Shown here: piece by piece, positions 1 to 8,199 of the stretch
How positions within the stretch are numbered: the first letter of the stretch is position 1
Layout of the letters: the number at the start of each line of letters is the position of its first letter
Source: a candidate division FCPU426 bacterium
GTDB taxonomy: Bacteria > Oederibacteriota > JAJYGY01 > DAIDJD01
Assembly: GCA_027451505.1 (NCBI GenBank)
Contig: DAIDJD010000009.1
Location: 1-35,549 of the forward strand
Length of the DNA stretch: 35,549 nt
Direction of reading: 5' to 3'
Made by a program: the position numbers and the translations under genes
Notes under the pieces: model-generated
What the model saw: the letters and a program-made list of their open reading frames with translations, nothing else
The model's database searches: none
Told to the model about the DNA's origin: nothing

Positions 1-1189
1 CCTCCAGGCGGCGGACCTCGGTCCGGGCCCAGACGTCGCCGTCGGGGTGGACGCTCGGGGCCATGGTCCGGATCCGGTAGTGGCCCAGGGGGTGGTCCCG
101 GCGCAGGTCGCGGTCCAGGCCGCAGGCCCGGGCGGCCGGGCCGACCATCCCCAGGGCCCGGGCCTCCCCGGACTCCAGGCGGCCCGGGCCCCGGAAGCGG
201 GCCTGCACCGAGGCCGAGCCGCGCAGGAGGGCCAGCGCGCCGGCCAGGTCGCGTTCCGCGGCGTCCAGCCGCAGGCCGAGTTCCCTGAGCCTGGCGGCGT
301 CCGCGTCGGCGGTCGTGCCCCCCGGGCGCACCCAGCCCCGGCCGAAGCGGTTTCCGCACAGGAGCGCGGTCATGTTGAGGAAATCGCCCCGCAGCCGCCC
401 GCAGTACGCCGCGGTGGGCAGGAAGCCGGCGTCGCCGGAGAGGGCGCCCAAGTCGCCCACATGGTTGGCGAGGCGCTCCAGTTCCAGGGCCAGCGCCCCC
501 AGGGCCATGCCGCGGGCCGGGGGCCGCGCCCCGGCCAAGGCCTCGAGCGCCGCGGAGTAGGCGAGCGCGTGGCCGATGGTGGTGTCCCCGGCCAGCGTCT
601 CGGCGATGTGCGGGCTCCGCGGACCGGGGCCGCCCGCCAGGGCCCGTTCCACGCCGCGGTGCTGGTAGCCAAGGAAGATCCCCAGGTGGAGCACGGTCTC
701 GCCGTCGCACTGGAAGCGGAAGCGCCCCGGCTCGATCACCCCCGCGTGGATCGGGCCCACGGCCACCTCGTGCACGCCCTCCCCCTCCACGCGGTACGGT
801 CTGCCCTCCGGGGCCGGTCCAGCGCCGGGGCCGGCGGTCCCGCGCACGGGCCCGGGGTCGGGATGGCCGACCGGATCGAGCCCGCATTGTTCGCGGATCT
901 CCAGTTCGAAGCGCTCCAATTGGGGGAATTCCGCCGCCAGGGAGGGGAAGGCGCCTCGGACGTGCGTCCGTCCCGCCCAGACCAGTCCCCGGGCGTCGTC
1001 GGCCAGGAGCGCCACCAAGGCGCCGCCGGAGCGCCCGCTTCCGGCGCAGAAGTAGGCGCTCGCCCGGCAACCCGCGGCCAGGCGTCCCCTCAGTTCCTCG
1101 GCGAACGCGCCCCAAGGGCGCCGGGGGACGGAGTCCCAGGCCACCGAGGCGCCGTTGCGCAGGGGCGTGTAGGCTCCCGCGGCCTTCAC
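1..1189 (-). CDS. Hydrogenase-4 / complex I-type large subunit (HyfG/NuoCD-like; probable Ehr-type), truncated by window edge
   Basis: Minus frame from GTG at 1189 (VKAAGAYTPLRNGASVAWDS...) open to position 1. Contains the conserved GVIEPGRFRFQCDGETVLHLGIFLGYQHRGVERAL segment of NuoD/HyfG large subunits. Start overlaps the preceding stop by 4 nt. Not in the ORF track because it runs off the window. Confidence 0.85.
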   Translation of the reverse strand, partial: MKAAGAYTPLRNGASVAWDSVPRRPWGAFAEELRGRLAAGCRASAYFCAGSGRSGGALVALLADDARGLVWAGRTHVRGAFPSLAAEFPQLERFELEIREQCGLDPVGHPDPGPVRGTAGPGAGPAPEGRPYRVEGEGVHEVAVGPIHAGVIEPGRFRFQCDGETVLHLGIFLGYQHRGVERALAGGPGPRSPHIAETLAGDTTIGHALAYSAALEALAGARPPARGMALGALALELERLANHVGDLGALSGDAGFLPTAAYCGRLRGDFLNMTALLCGNRFGRGWVRPGGTTADADAARLRELGLRLDAAERDLAGALALLRGSASVQARFRGPGRLESGEARALGMVGPAARACGLDRDLRRDHPLGHYRIRTMAPSVHPDGDVWARTEVRRLE

Positions 1190-2610
1190 GGCCGGCCCGC
1201 CAAGAGGGCGGCCCCGCCCTGGGCCAGCCCCCTCAGGGCGGGGGGCATCCACAGGCCCAGGCCGGCGGCCACGGCCAGCAGGGCCAGGGGCGGCAGGGTC
1301 GTCCAGGCCCCCTCATGGACGCGGCGCATCCCCGCGGGGGGGCTGTCGAGCACGGCCGCAAGGACGGCCCGGCCCAGGCCGAGGAACGCGAGCATCGAGA
1401 AGGCCAGCAGCAGCCCGGCGACCCATGGCCGACCGGCGCGCAGCGCCGCAGAGAGGAGGGTGAACTCGCTGACGAAGGGCGCGAACGGCGGGGAGCCGGT
1501 GACGGCGAAGAAGCCGGCCGTCAGCATGCCCCCGGACCAGGGCAGCAGACGCCACGCGCCCCTCACTTCGTCCAGGTGCTTGCTCCCGTACACCCGCTGG
1601 ATGTTGCCGGCGCACAGGAACATCGCCCCCTCCGCGACGGCCGCGAAGACCATGTGGAGGCACGCGGCGAAGACGCCCGCGCCGCCCAGCCCTAGGCCAA
1701 CGGCGAGGACTCCCATGTTCTCGACGCTGGAGTAGGCCAGCAGGCGTTTCAGGTCGCGCTGGCCCACGATGAAGACGCCGGCGACGGCCATTGAGGCCAG
1801 CCCGAGGACCACCAAGGGGGTGCCGGAACCCGCGCCCGGGCCCGCGGCGACGCAGACCTGGCGCACCCGCAACAGCGCGAGGAAGGCCGTCGAAGTGAGG
1901 ACCCCCGCCAGAAGCGTCCCGGCCACCCCGGGCGCCTCTCCGTAGGCGTCCGGCTTCCAGGTGTGCAGGGGGGCCAGGCCCATCTTGGTCCCGTAGCCCA
2001 CGAGCAGGAAGGCGTAGGCGAGGCGCAGCCAAGTCCGGGAGAGGCCCGGCGCCGAATGGATCAGGGCGTCCAGACCCAGGCCGCCGCCCCCCGGATTCCC
2101 CAGGCCGGCGTAGGCGAGGAAGAAGGTCCCCAACAGCGCCAGGGACGCCCCCGCGCCGCAGACCATGAGGTACTTCCAGGTGGCCTCGACCGAGGCCGGC
2201 CGCCGGCCGAAGTGGACCAGGGGCGCGCCCAGAAGGGTGGCCGACTCCACCGCGACCCACAGGAGGCCCAGGTGCCGCGCCAGCGCGGCGAGGCTCGCCG
2301 CCCCCAGGAACCCGAGCATGCAAGCGACGAACACCCGGTCGTCGCGGTCGGGACGTTCCCTGAGGTAGCCCAAGGCGTACACGGAACAGGCCAGGAACAG
2401 GCCGTCGGTGAGCACGAGCACCAGGGTCCCGGCCGGGTCCAGGCCCAGCAACGCCCCGGGCGCCGGGGCCGGAGCCGGTAGGGCGGCCAGGGTGAGCGCC
2501 AAGTGGGCCGCCGCGCCCGCCGGGAGGAGGGCCAAGCGCATCCCCCGACGGGGGAGCAGGAACGCGGCGGCCCCCAGGATCGGGCCGATGAGCACAAGCG
2601 CGACGAACAC
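1186..2610 (-). CDS. Hydrogenase-4 component F-like / NuoN-like proton-pumping membrane subunit (474 aa)
   Basis: Mrp-antiporter/NuoN-type sequence (GTKMGLAPLHTWKPDAYGEAPG..., RDLKRLLAYSSVENMGVLAVGLGLGG). Confidence 0.9.
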   Translation of the reverse strand: MFVALVLIGPILGAAAFLLPRRGMRLALLPAGAAAHLALTLAALPAPAPAPGALLGLDPAGTLVLVLTDGLFLACSVYALGYLRERPDRDDRVFVACMLGFLGAASLAALARHLGLLWVAVESATLLGAPLVHFGRRPASVEATWKYLMVCGAGASLALLGTFFLAYAGLGNPGGGGLGLDALIHSAPGLSRTWLRLAYAFLLVGYGTKMGLAPLHTWKPDAYGEAPGVAGTLLAGVLTSTAFLALLRVRQVCVAAGPGAGSGTPLVVLGLASMAVAGVFIVGQRDLKRLLAYSSVENMGVLAVGLGLGGAGVFAACLHMVFAAVAEGAMFLCAGNIQRVYGSKHLDEVRGAWRLLPWSGGMLTAGFFAVTGSPPFAPFVSEFTLLSAALRAGRPWVAGLLLAFSMLAFLGLGRAVLAAVLDSPPAGMRRVHEGAWTTLPPLALLAVAAGLGLWMPPALRGLAQGGAALLAGRP

Positions 2611-2613
2611 GGT

Positions 2614-3264
2614 TCAGTCCTTCAGCAGGTTCAGCCTGCGGGTGTCCAGGGAGGCGAAGGTCGCCTGGATTCGGTGGATGACGATACCGGCGACGAAGGC
2701 CGCCGCGAAAAGGTCCAACAGGACCCCCATCTCCACGATCAGGGGGGTCGATTCCGCCAGGAGAAGCCCGAACAGGAAGACGCCGTTCTCCAAGACGAGG
2801 TATCCCAGCACCTGGCCGATGGCCTTGGAGCGCGTGCCCATCAGCAGGAATCCGGAGGCGATGGTGGCGAAGGAGGCCGGAAGGATCAGCGAGCCCCGTT
2901 GGGCGGCGAGGACGGGGAGGCGGGGGGCGAAGCGCAGGGCGGCCGCGGTGGCCGCCGCGCCCAGGAGCACCCCGTAGGGGACCCCGCTCCTCGGTCGCTC
3001 CTCGTCCGGGGAGGCGGCCCCGCGCAGCGCGCCGCGGAGCATCCTGGGCACCAGATAGCCCTTCACCAGGACCGTGCCCGAGGCCAGCAGCAGGAGGGAG
3101 GCCCGGGGATGGGCCGCCAGGAGGGCGGGGACGCAGCCCAGTAGGGCCCCCTGTTGCGCGACGCTGCGGATCCCGTCCCGGGCCCGGAGGCGTCCCAACG
3201 CCGCAAGGTTGAGCGCCATGGCCGCCGCCACGAGGAGCTCCACGGCCCCGGAGGCGGCGTTCAC
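2614..3264 (-). CDS. Hydrogenase-4 component E-like (HyfE) membrane subunit (~216 aa)
   Basis: Frame of ORF 2614..4191(-), GTG start at 3264 overlapping the upstream gene stop by 4 nt. NuoK-like hydrophobic segments (VLGYLVLENGVFLFGLLLAESTPLIVEMGVLLDLFAAAFVAGIVIHRI). Confidence 0.8.
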   Translation of the reverse strand: MNAASGAVELLVAAAMALNLAALGRLRARDGIRSVAQQGALLGCVPALLAAHPRASLLLLASGTVLVKGYLVPRMLRGALRGAASPDEERPRSGVPYGVLLGAAATAAALRFAPRLPVLAAQRGSLILPASFATIASGFLLMGTRSKAIGQVLGYLVLENGVFLFGLLLAESTPLIVEMGVLLDLFAAAFVAGIVIHRIQATFASLDTRRLNLLKD

Positions 3265-4163
3265 GCCAGCGCCAAAAGCAGGGAGAACCCGGCCAACAGG
3301 CAGGCCCAGAGGAGCAGGACGGGAACGCGTCTCAGGCTCCAGCGTGCCAGGGCCGACTCGAGGACACCGACGGCGAGGGCCACGCCGGCCACGCCCGCCG
3401 CCAGGGCGACGCGGGGGCCCGCCGGGGGGCAGGGTCCCGGAAGGAGCATCCGGGCCAGCAGCGCCGCGAACAGGGTCAGCCTCAGCGCGGAGGCGTAGAG
3501 CGCCAGCGCCAACAGGGGGCCGCCGTGGTCCAGCAGCATGGCCTCGTGGACCATGGTCAATTCCAGGTGCGTCTGGGGGTCGTCCACGGGCAGGCGGCAG
3601 TTCTCCGCCAGGAGCACCACGAAGAGGGCCCCCGCGGCCAGCGCCAGGGCCGCACCGCCCCCCGCCGCGCGGGTCCCGGCCTCGAGCAGGCCGCCCAGCC
3701 GCGGCGACCCCGAAATCCGCGCCAGGGCCAGAAGGGAAAGCAGGAGCGCGGGTTCGGCGAGGCTGGAGAGGGTCAGTTCGCGGGCCGCTCCCATCCCGCC
3801 GAAGGCCGAACCCGTGTCCAGCGCCGTCAAGGTGGTGAAAAAGCGCCCCACCGCGATCAGGGCGGCGAAGGCCACGAAGTCGCCGGCGAAGCCCGCCGGG
3901 CCGGGGCGCGGCCCCAGGGGAAGCAGCAGCGCGGCCGCCAAGGTGGCGGCCAAGCCCAGGGCCGGCCCCAACTGGAAGACCCAGGTGGTCGTCGAGCCGA
4001 CCACGGCGTCCTTGCGCCAGAGCTTGGCCAGGTCGTGGTAGAGCTGGAACGCGCCGGGGCCGCGCCGCCCGGCGAAGAAGGCCTTGACCCGGTTGATGAG
4101 GCCGGGCGTCAGGGGGGCGGCGACGAGGAGCGCGGCGGTGTCCGCGATGGGCAAGGGGGCCAT
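3261..4163 (-). CDS. Hydrogenase-4 component C-like / NuoH-like membrane subunit (300 aa)
   Basis: Contains the NuoH/HyfC/HycD signatures RRGPGAFQLYHDLAKLWRKD and ENCRLPVDDPQTHLELTMVHEAMLLD. Confidence 0.92.
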   Translation of the reverse strand: MAPLPIADTAALLVAAPLTPGLINRVKAFFAGRRGPGAFQLYHDLAKLWRKDAVVGSTTTWVFQLGPALGLAATLAAALLLPLGPRPGPAGFAGDFVAFAALIAVGRFFTTLTALDTGSAFGGMGAARELTLSSLAEPALLLSLLALARISGSPRLGGLLEAGTRAAGGGAALALAAGALFVVLLAENCRLPVDDPQTHLELTMVHEAMLLDHGGPLLALALYASALRLTLFAALLARMLLPGPCPPAGPRVALAAGVAGVALAVGVLESALARWSLRRVPVLLLWACLLAGFSLLLALA

Positions 4164-4168
4164 GGGCT

Positions 4169-6142
4169 CTAGGCGAGGAGCAGGACGGCAAGGGTCAGCG
4201 CCGCCGCGGCCAGGTAGGCCTGTACGCGGCTGCGCTGGAACGAGCGCAGGTGGCCGAGGATCCGGTTGAGCCTCCGCCAGAGCGGGGCCATCCCGTGCTC
4301 GAGGACGATGTCCGGGGCCACGGACTCGATCCGGGAGGGCCCCGGCCAGAGGCGGCGCCCGGGGGGCTCACCCTCCATCCGCACCCTCAGCACCCCGCCG
4401 AAGAGTTCCACCAAGGACCGGGAGAGCGCGGTGGCCGTGGTCTGCGCCCTGGCGCCGCCCCCCGCGTACCCGCAGGCCCAGGTGTCCCCGCGACGCAGGC
4501 CGCGGCGGCGCAGCCAAGCGGAGGAGCCCAGGGCCAGGGCCGTGCCCAGCAGGACCAGCGCCGCCGCGGCTGGGGAGGTCCAGGCCAGCGCGGTCCCCAG
4601 AAGGGGCTCCGCGACCAACCCGGGCCTCCAGGTCTCCGCCACCCGCGCCAGGGGCCCCGCCAGGGGCGCGGCGGAACCCAGGGCCACGCAGCCTCCGGCG
4701 GCCAGGGCCATGGGAAGGAGCAGGCCCGCCGGCGCCTCGGTGGCCCGCCCGGCGTCTTGGGTCCGGGCCCGGCCCAGGAAGACCGCGGCTTGGATGCGGA
4801 CGGCGCCGGCCAGGGCCAGGGCCCCGGTGAAGGCCAGCGCCGCCAGGGCCAGGGGCACGGCCAGGGGCATCGTCGGGGATCCGGTGAGGGCGCGGGTCCC
4901 GCCCAGGTACAGCAGCCACTCCCCCACGAAGCCGTTGAGCGGGGGCAGGGCCGCGGCGGCGCCCGCGCCCACGGCCATCGCCAGGGCCGTGGCCGGCATG
5001 CGCCCCGCCAGGCCGCCCAGGCGGTCCAGGCTGCGGGTGCCCGTGGCGCGCTGGACCGCGCCCGCTCCGAAGAACATCAGGGGCTTGAACAGGCTGTGGT
5101 TCCAGCAGTGCAGCACGGCCGCCGCCACGCCCAGCGCCACCCAGCCCGGATGCCCGGTCGCGGCACCCAGCAGGGCCAGCCCGGCGGCCATGGCGGCCAC
5201 GCCCATGTGCTCCATGCTGCTGTAGGCCAGGCTGCGCTTCAGGTCGGACTGGGCCAGACCGAAGAGCGCGCCCCCGGCGGCCGAGGCCGCCCCGAGCGCC
5301 AGGAGGCACTGGCCCCACCAGGGTTGCGGAGCCGGGAGCAGCGCCGTGAGGCGCAGGATCCCGTAGAGCCCGACGTTGAGCATCGCCCCGGAAAGGACGG
5401 CGGAGGCGTGGCTCGGAGCGCCGGCGTGGGCCCCGGGCAGCCAGAAGTGCAGCGGGAACAGTCCGGCCTTCAGGCCGAAACCCGCCAGGGCGAGCAGGAA
5501 GGCGGCCGCCGCCGCCGTCGCGGGCAGCGCGGAGAAGGCGGTGCGGGACAGGGCGGTTGTGCCCGTGTGGGCCAGAAGCAGCGCGAACAGGGCGGCCAGG
5601 CAAAGGCTGCTGAGGTGGGCCGCCACCAGGTAGACCCAGCCGGCCCGGCGTATCCCCGGGTCGCCGTGTTCGCCCGCGGCGACGAAATAGCCGGAGACCT
5701 CCATGGCCTCCCAGGCCAGCAGGAAGGGCGCCGCGCCGCGCGAGAGAACCACAAGCCCCATGGAGGCGGCCAAAGCCGCCATCCAGGAGTCCAGGATGCG
5801 CCCCCGCGGGTGGTCCGCCCGGGCGTGGTAGCCCAGGCCGAACACGGCGCTGAGGCCGGGCACCGCGAAGATCGGCAGCAGGAAGGCCCAACTCAAGGGG
5901 TCCGCGCCCAGGCGCAGCGCGCCGATGGGCAGCCGCCCGGAAAGGGTCAGCGTCCCGGACAGCCCCCGGATGAGTCCGTCGATGGAGCAAAACAGGCCCA
6001 GGACGGCCCCGGAGAGCGTGAGGGCGCAGGCCAGGCGCTGGGCGCCCCCGGCGCGGCGGCGGTCCAACCACACGGCCGCCCCGGCCAAGGCCTGCAGGCC
6101 CAGCGCCAGAAGCGCTCCGGCCAAGTCCCCGGCCGAGGTCAC
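4169..6142 (-). CDS. Hydrogenase-4 component B-like / NuoL-like membrane subunit (~657 aa)
   Basis: Proton_antipo_M-type sequence (LKAGLFPLHFWLPGAHAGAPSHASAVLSGAMLNVGLYGILR; LKRSLAYSSMEHMGVAAMAAGLALLG). GTG start at 6142 overlaps the arsR stop; the ORF-track extension to 6400 is not needed. Confidence 0.9.
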   Translation of the reverse strand: MTSAGDLAGALLALGLQALAGAAVWLDRRRAGGAQRLACALTLSGAVLGLFCSIDGLIRGLSGTLTLSGRLPIGALRLGADPLSWAFLLPIFAVPGLSAVFGLGYHARADHPRGRILDSWMAALAASMGLVVLSRGAAPFLLAWEAMEVSGYFVAAGEHGDPGIRRAGWVYLVAAHLSSLCLAALFALLLAHTGTTALSRTAFSALPATAAAAAFLLALAGFGLKAGLFPLHFWLPGAHAGAPSHASAVLSGAMLNVGLYGILRLTALLPAPQPWWGQCLLALGAASAAGGALFGLAQSDLKRSLAYSSMEHMGVAAMAAGLALLGAATGHPGWVALGVAAAVLHCWNHSLFKPLMFFGAGAVQRATGTRSLDRLGGLAGRMPATALAMAVGAGAAAALPPLNGFVGEWLLYLGGTRALTGSPTMPLAVPLALAALAFTGALALAGAVRIQAAVFLGRARTQDAGRATEAPAGLLLPMALAAGGCVALGSAAPLAGPLARVAETWRPGLVAEPLLGTALAWTSPAAAALVLLGTALALGSSAWLRRRGLRRGDTWACGYAGGGARAQTTATALSRSLVELFGGVLRVRMEGEPPGRRLWPGPSRIESVAPDIVLEHGMAPLWRRLNRILGHLRSFQRSRVQAYLAAAALTLAVLLLA

Positions 6143-6519
6143 GCCACCCCTTTGGGATCCGGCCGCCGCGCGCGGCCGGGTCGCGCGGCGGGCTCCCCCA
6201 GGCGCGCCAGCAGGCGTTGGCTTTCCCGCATGCGCTTGCGCAGGATGGCGGAGACCGGGCGCAGCACGCGGAACACGTCCGGGTCCCGGATGCCGTAGTG
6301 GATGGTGGTGCCCTCGTGGCGGGTCTTCACCAGCCCCTCCTGGCGCAGGATGGCCAGGTGCTTGGAGACGCTGGGCTGGGGCATGTCCATGCGCGCGCAC
6401 AGCCGCCCGACCGGCAGCTCCCCGGCCCGGAGCAGCTCGATCAGGCGCAGCCGGGCCGGGTGCGCGAGCGCGCCCAGGAAGTCCGCTTTGACCTTGAAGA
6501 CGAATTCCTCCGACGGCAC
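6139..6519 (-). CDS. ArsR/SmtB-family transcriptional regulator (126 aa)
   Basis: wHTH: FLGALAHPARLRLIELLRAGELPVGRLCARMDMPQPSVSKHLAILRQEGLVKTRHEGTTIHYGI. Confidence 0.92.
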   Translation of the reverse strand: MPSEEFVFKVKADFLGALAHPARLRLIELLRAGELPVGRLCARMDMPQPSVSKHLAILRQEGLVKTRHEGTTIHYGIRDPDVFRVLRPVSAILRKRMRESQRLLARLGEPAARPGRARRPDPKGVA

Positions 6520-6526
6520 GGCGCCT

Positions 6527-6544
6527 CCTATATGAAAATATAGG
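6527..6544. promoter_or_regulatory. Inverted repeat CCTATAT-GAAA-ATATAGG, candidate ArsR operator
   Basis: Perfect 7-bp arms, 4-bp spacer, positioned at the predicted transcription start of the promoter above. Confidence 0.8.
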
Positions 6545-6547
6545 AAT

Positions 6548-6575
6548 ATTATAATCTTTGGAGGCGCGTTGTCAA
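6548..6575 (-). promoter_or_regulatory. Consensus sigma-70 promoter for the arsR-hyf-like operon
   Basis: Minus strand reads TTGACA (6575-6570) - 16 nt - TATAAT (6553-6548), directly upstream of arsR. Confidence 0.85.
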
Positions 6576-6593
6576 ATCACGGCGTCGGGCGGG

Positions 6594-6911
6594 TCAAATC
6601 CGCGCGGACGCCGGGCCGTCGAGGACCTTGTAGAGGTCCGCGTCCACGAGCTGGGGCGCGTTCGCCCAGCACGGGCAGTCGGGCACGTCCCGTTTGCCGT
6701 CCCGGTTGAGGCGGATCGCCTCCTCCAGGAGCGCGACCCGCCGCTCGGGCGGGGCCGACGAGTCCAGGCTGGCGTAGAGCTGGGAGTCCAGCTTTTGGGT
6801 CTCGGAGAGCCAGCAGGTGCAGTACGGCACGAGGCTCTTCTCCTCCCGGTGGTGGAGGATGGCCCGCTCCAATTCCTCGAGGCGTGCCGGAACGGCTGGG
6901 GGGGCGTCCAT
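6594..6911 (-). CDS. Small protein of unknown function with two CxCW half-repeats (105 aa)
   Basis: MDAPPAVPARLEELERAILHHREEKSLVPYCTCWLSETQKLDSQLYASLD...ALLEEAIRLNRDGKRDVPDCPCWANAPQLVDADLYKVLD. Good SD (GGAAGGAG) upstream of ATG at 6911. Confidence 0.75.
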   Translation of the reverse strand: MDAPPAVPARLEELERAILHHREEKSLVPYCTCWLSETQKLDSQLYASLDSSAPPERRVALLEEAIRLNRDGKRDVPDCPCWANAPQLVDADLYKVLDGPASARI

Positions 6912-7131
6912 GGTGCATCTCCTTCCGGGGAGGGTACGGTGCGCCGCGCTCCGGTCGGGGAGCCGGTCGAAGCGCGGGCCGCGCCGGCTACCGTGAGCAG
7001 GCTCCGGGAGCGCGGGACGCCCATGGTACGGAGCAAATTCCGTGCCGCGCTTCCTTGGGCGTGCGGCGCGCATCGGGGCCGGCCCTTGGGCGGCTGCGGT
7101 CTGGGGCCTTCACGGCCATGGTCCGGGCGTT

Positions 7132-7164
7132 TTGGGGTTGGGGTGCCGCGACCCCAATTGGGGT
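7132..7164. repeat. Cluster of TTGGGGT/ACCCCAA heptamers, including ACCCCAATTGGGGT palindrome
   Basis: TTGGGGTTGGGGTgccgcgACCCCAATTGGGGT read directly. Intergenic between the divergent small CxCW gene and the ywiC-like gene. Confidence 0.85.
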
Positions 7165-7286
7165 GTTCCCGCCAGGGCGGCTTTTCCCGCCCGCCGCCGG
7201 GTTTGGGACCAAGGTCACAGAGCGCGCCCCGCCCGCGTGGGAAGATGGTCTTGTCCCGGGAAACCGCCGGGGGTTTAGGGGGTGGC

Positions 7287-8132
7287 ATGGAACGTCCGAA
7301 AGGTGATCCGCCCATGGGAACGGGTGCGGCCCGAAGGTTCCGGGTTCCTGGCGAACATGGGGCTTGGTGGGCCTTCGGCACGACTTGGGCGGGCGCCTTC
7401 GCGCTGGCCTGGATTCGGCACGCCGACCGCGGGGCGTGCTTGGGGGCCGCGGCGGCCCTGGCGGCCGGGTTTCTGGCCCAGGATTGGGTTCTGGGGCTGG
7501 TCGCCGGGGCCCTGGGCCGGGGCGCGCCCGGCGCGTGGGGGGCCTCCACGGGTTGGCTTCTCGTGGCAGTGGCCGCGGCCGGGGCCGCCCTGACCGGCGT
7601 CCGCGCCGGGGCTCCGCTGGGCTGGAGCGCGCTTTGGTGCGCGCTCGCGCTGGGCGCCTTGGGAGGGCTGGCCCTGCGGGCGGTCGTCCCGGGCCGGGGA
7701 AGGCGTTCCCTCGCCGCCACCGCGGCGCTCCTGTCGGCCCCCGCCCTGGTTTTCGGTTGCCTGGCCTTCGGATTCACCCCGCGGGCGCTCGAGGCCTGGG
7801 CCTGGGGCTTGGTTTTCTACCCGGCCGCGACGCTCGCGGCCCAGGCCTTTGTCCGGGGCTTCCCGGAGCGGGCGCGCTGGGCCGGTCCGGCCCTGGTGGC
7901 GTCCCTCGGCTTGGCCGCCGCCGCGCTGAGGGCGCCCTTGGCGGCCCTGCTCCTTTCGGCCGATGCGGCCTTCCTTTGGGTCTCCATACGGCGGCGCTGG
8001 AGGCGGAGGCCCCAGGGCCTGCCCGAGCCCGCCGCGGTGCGCCGCTTCGGGTGGTACCAGGCGGGCTTCAGCGTGGCGCTCACGGCCGTTTGGGTGATGG
8101 TTTTCGGCGGGGTCCGGGTTCCCGGGACCTGA
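7287..8132 (+). CDS. YwiC-like family integral membrane protein (~281 aa)
   Basis: RFRVPGEHGAWWAFGTTWAGAFALAW motif near the N terminus, multiple TM helices. Start at 7287 or 7314; the ORF-track extension to 6558 is not supported. Confidence 0.8.
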   Translation: MERPKGDPPMGTGAARRFRVPGEHGAWWAFGTTWAGAFALAWIRHADRGACLGAAAALAAGFLAQDWVLGLVAGALGRGAPGAWGASTGWLLVAVAAAGAALTGVRAGAPLGWSALWCALALGALGGLALRAVVPGRGRRSLAATAALLSAPALVFGCLAFGFTPRALEAWAWGLVFYPAATLAAQAFVRGFPERARWAGPALVASLGLAAAALRAPLAALLLSADAAFLWVSIRRRWRRRPQGLPEPAAVRRFGWYQAGFSVALTAVWVMVFGGVRVPGT

Positions 8133-8199
8133 GTCACAGCCCGCGGCGGCCCGGCGTGGCACACTGGAACAGCCACGAACCCCTTCTCTTGGAGACCCC

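Noticed and set aside
47-1735. 562-aa plus-strand ORF
   Set aside because: Antisense to the hyfG/hyfF-like genes; composition is Pro/Arg/Gly/Ala-rich without domain motifs, as expected from GC-rich shadow frames.
2614-4191. 525-aa ORF read as one protein
   Set aside because: Only the C-terminal ~216 residues resemble HyfE; the upstream part is an out-of-frame reading of the HyfC-like gene.
4250-6298. 682-aa plus-strand ORF
   Set aside because: Antisense shadow of the hyfB-like gene; low-complexity Gln/Gly/Arg-rich translation.
6558-7286. N-terminal extension of the YwiC-like ORF to 6558
   Set aside because: Extension overlaps the divergent CxCW gene antisense and is low-complexity; family similarity begins at ~7330.
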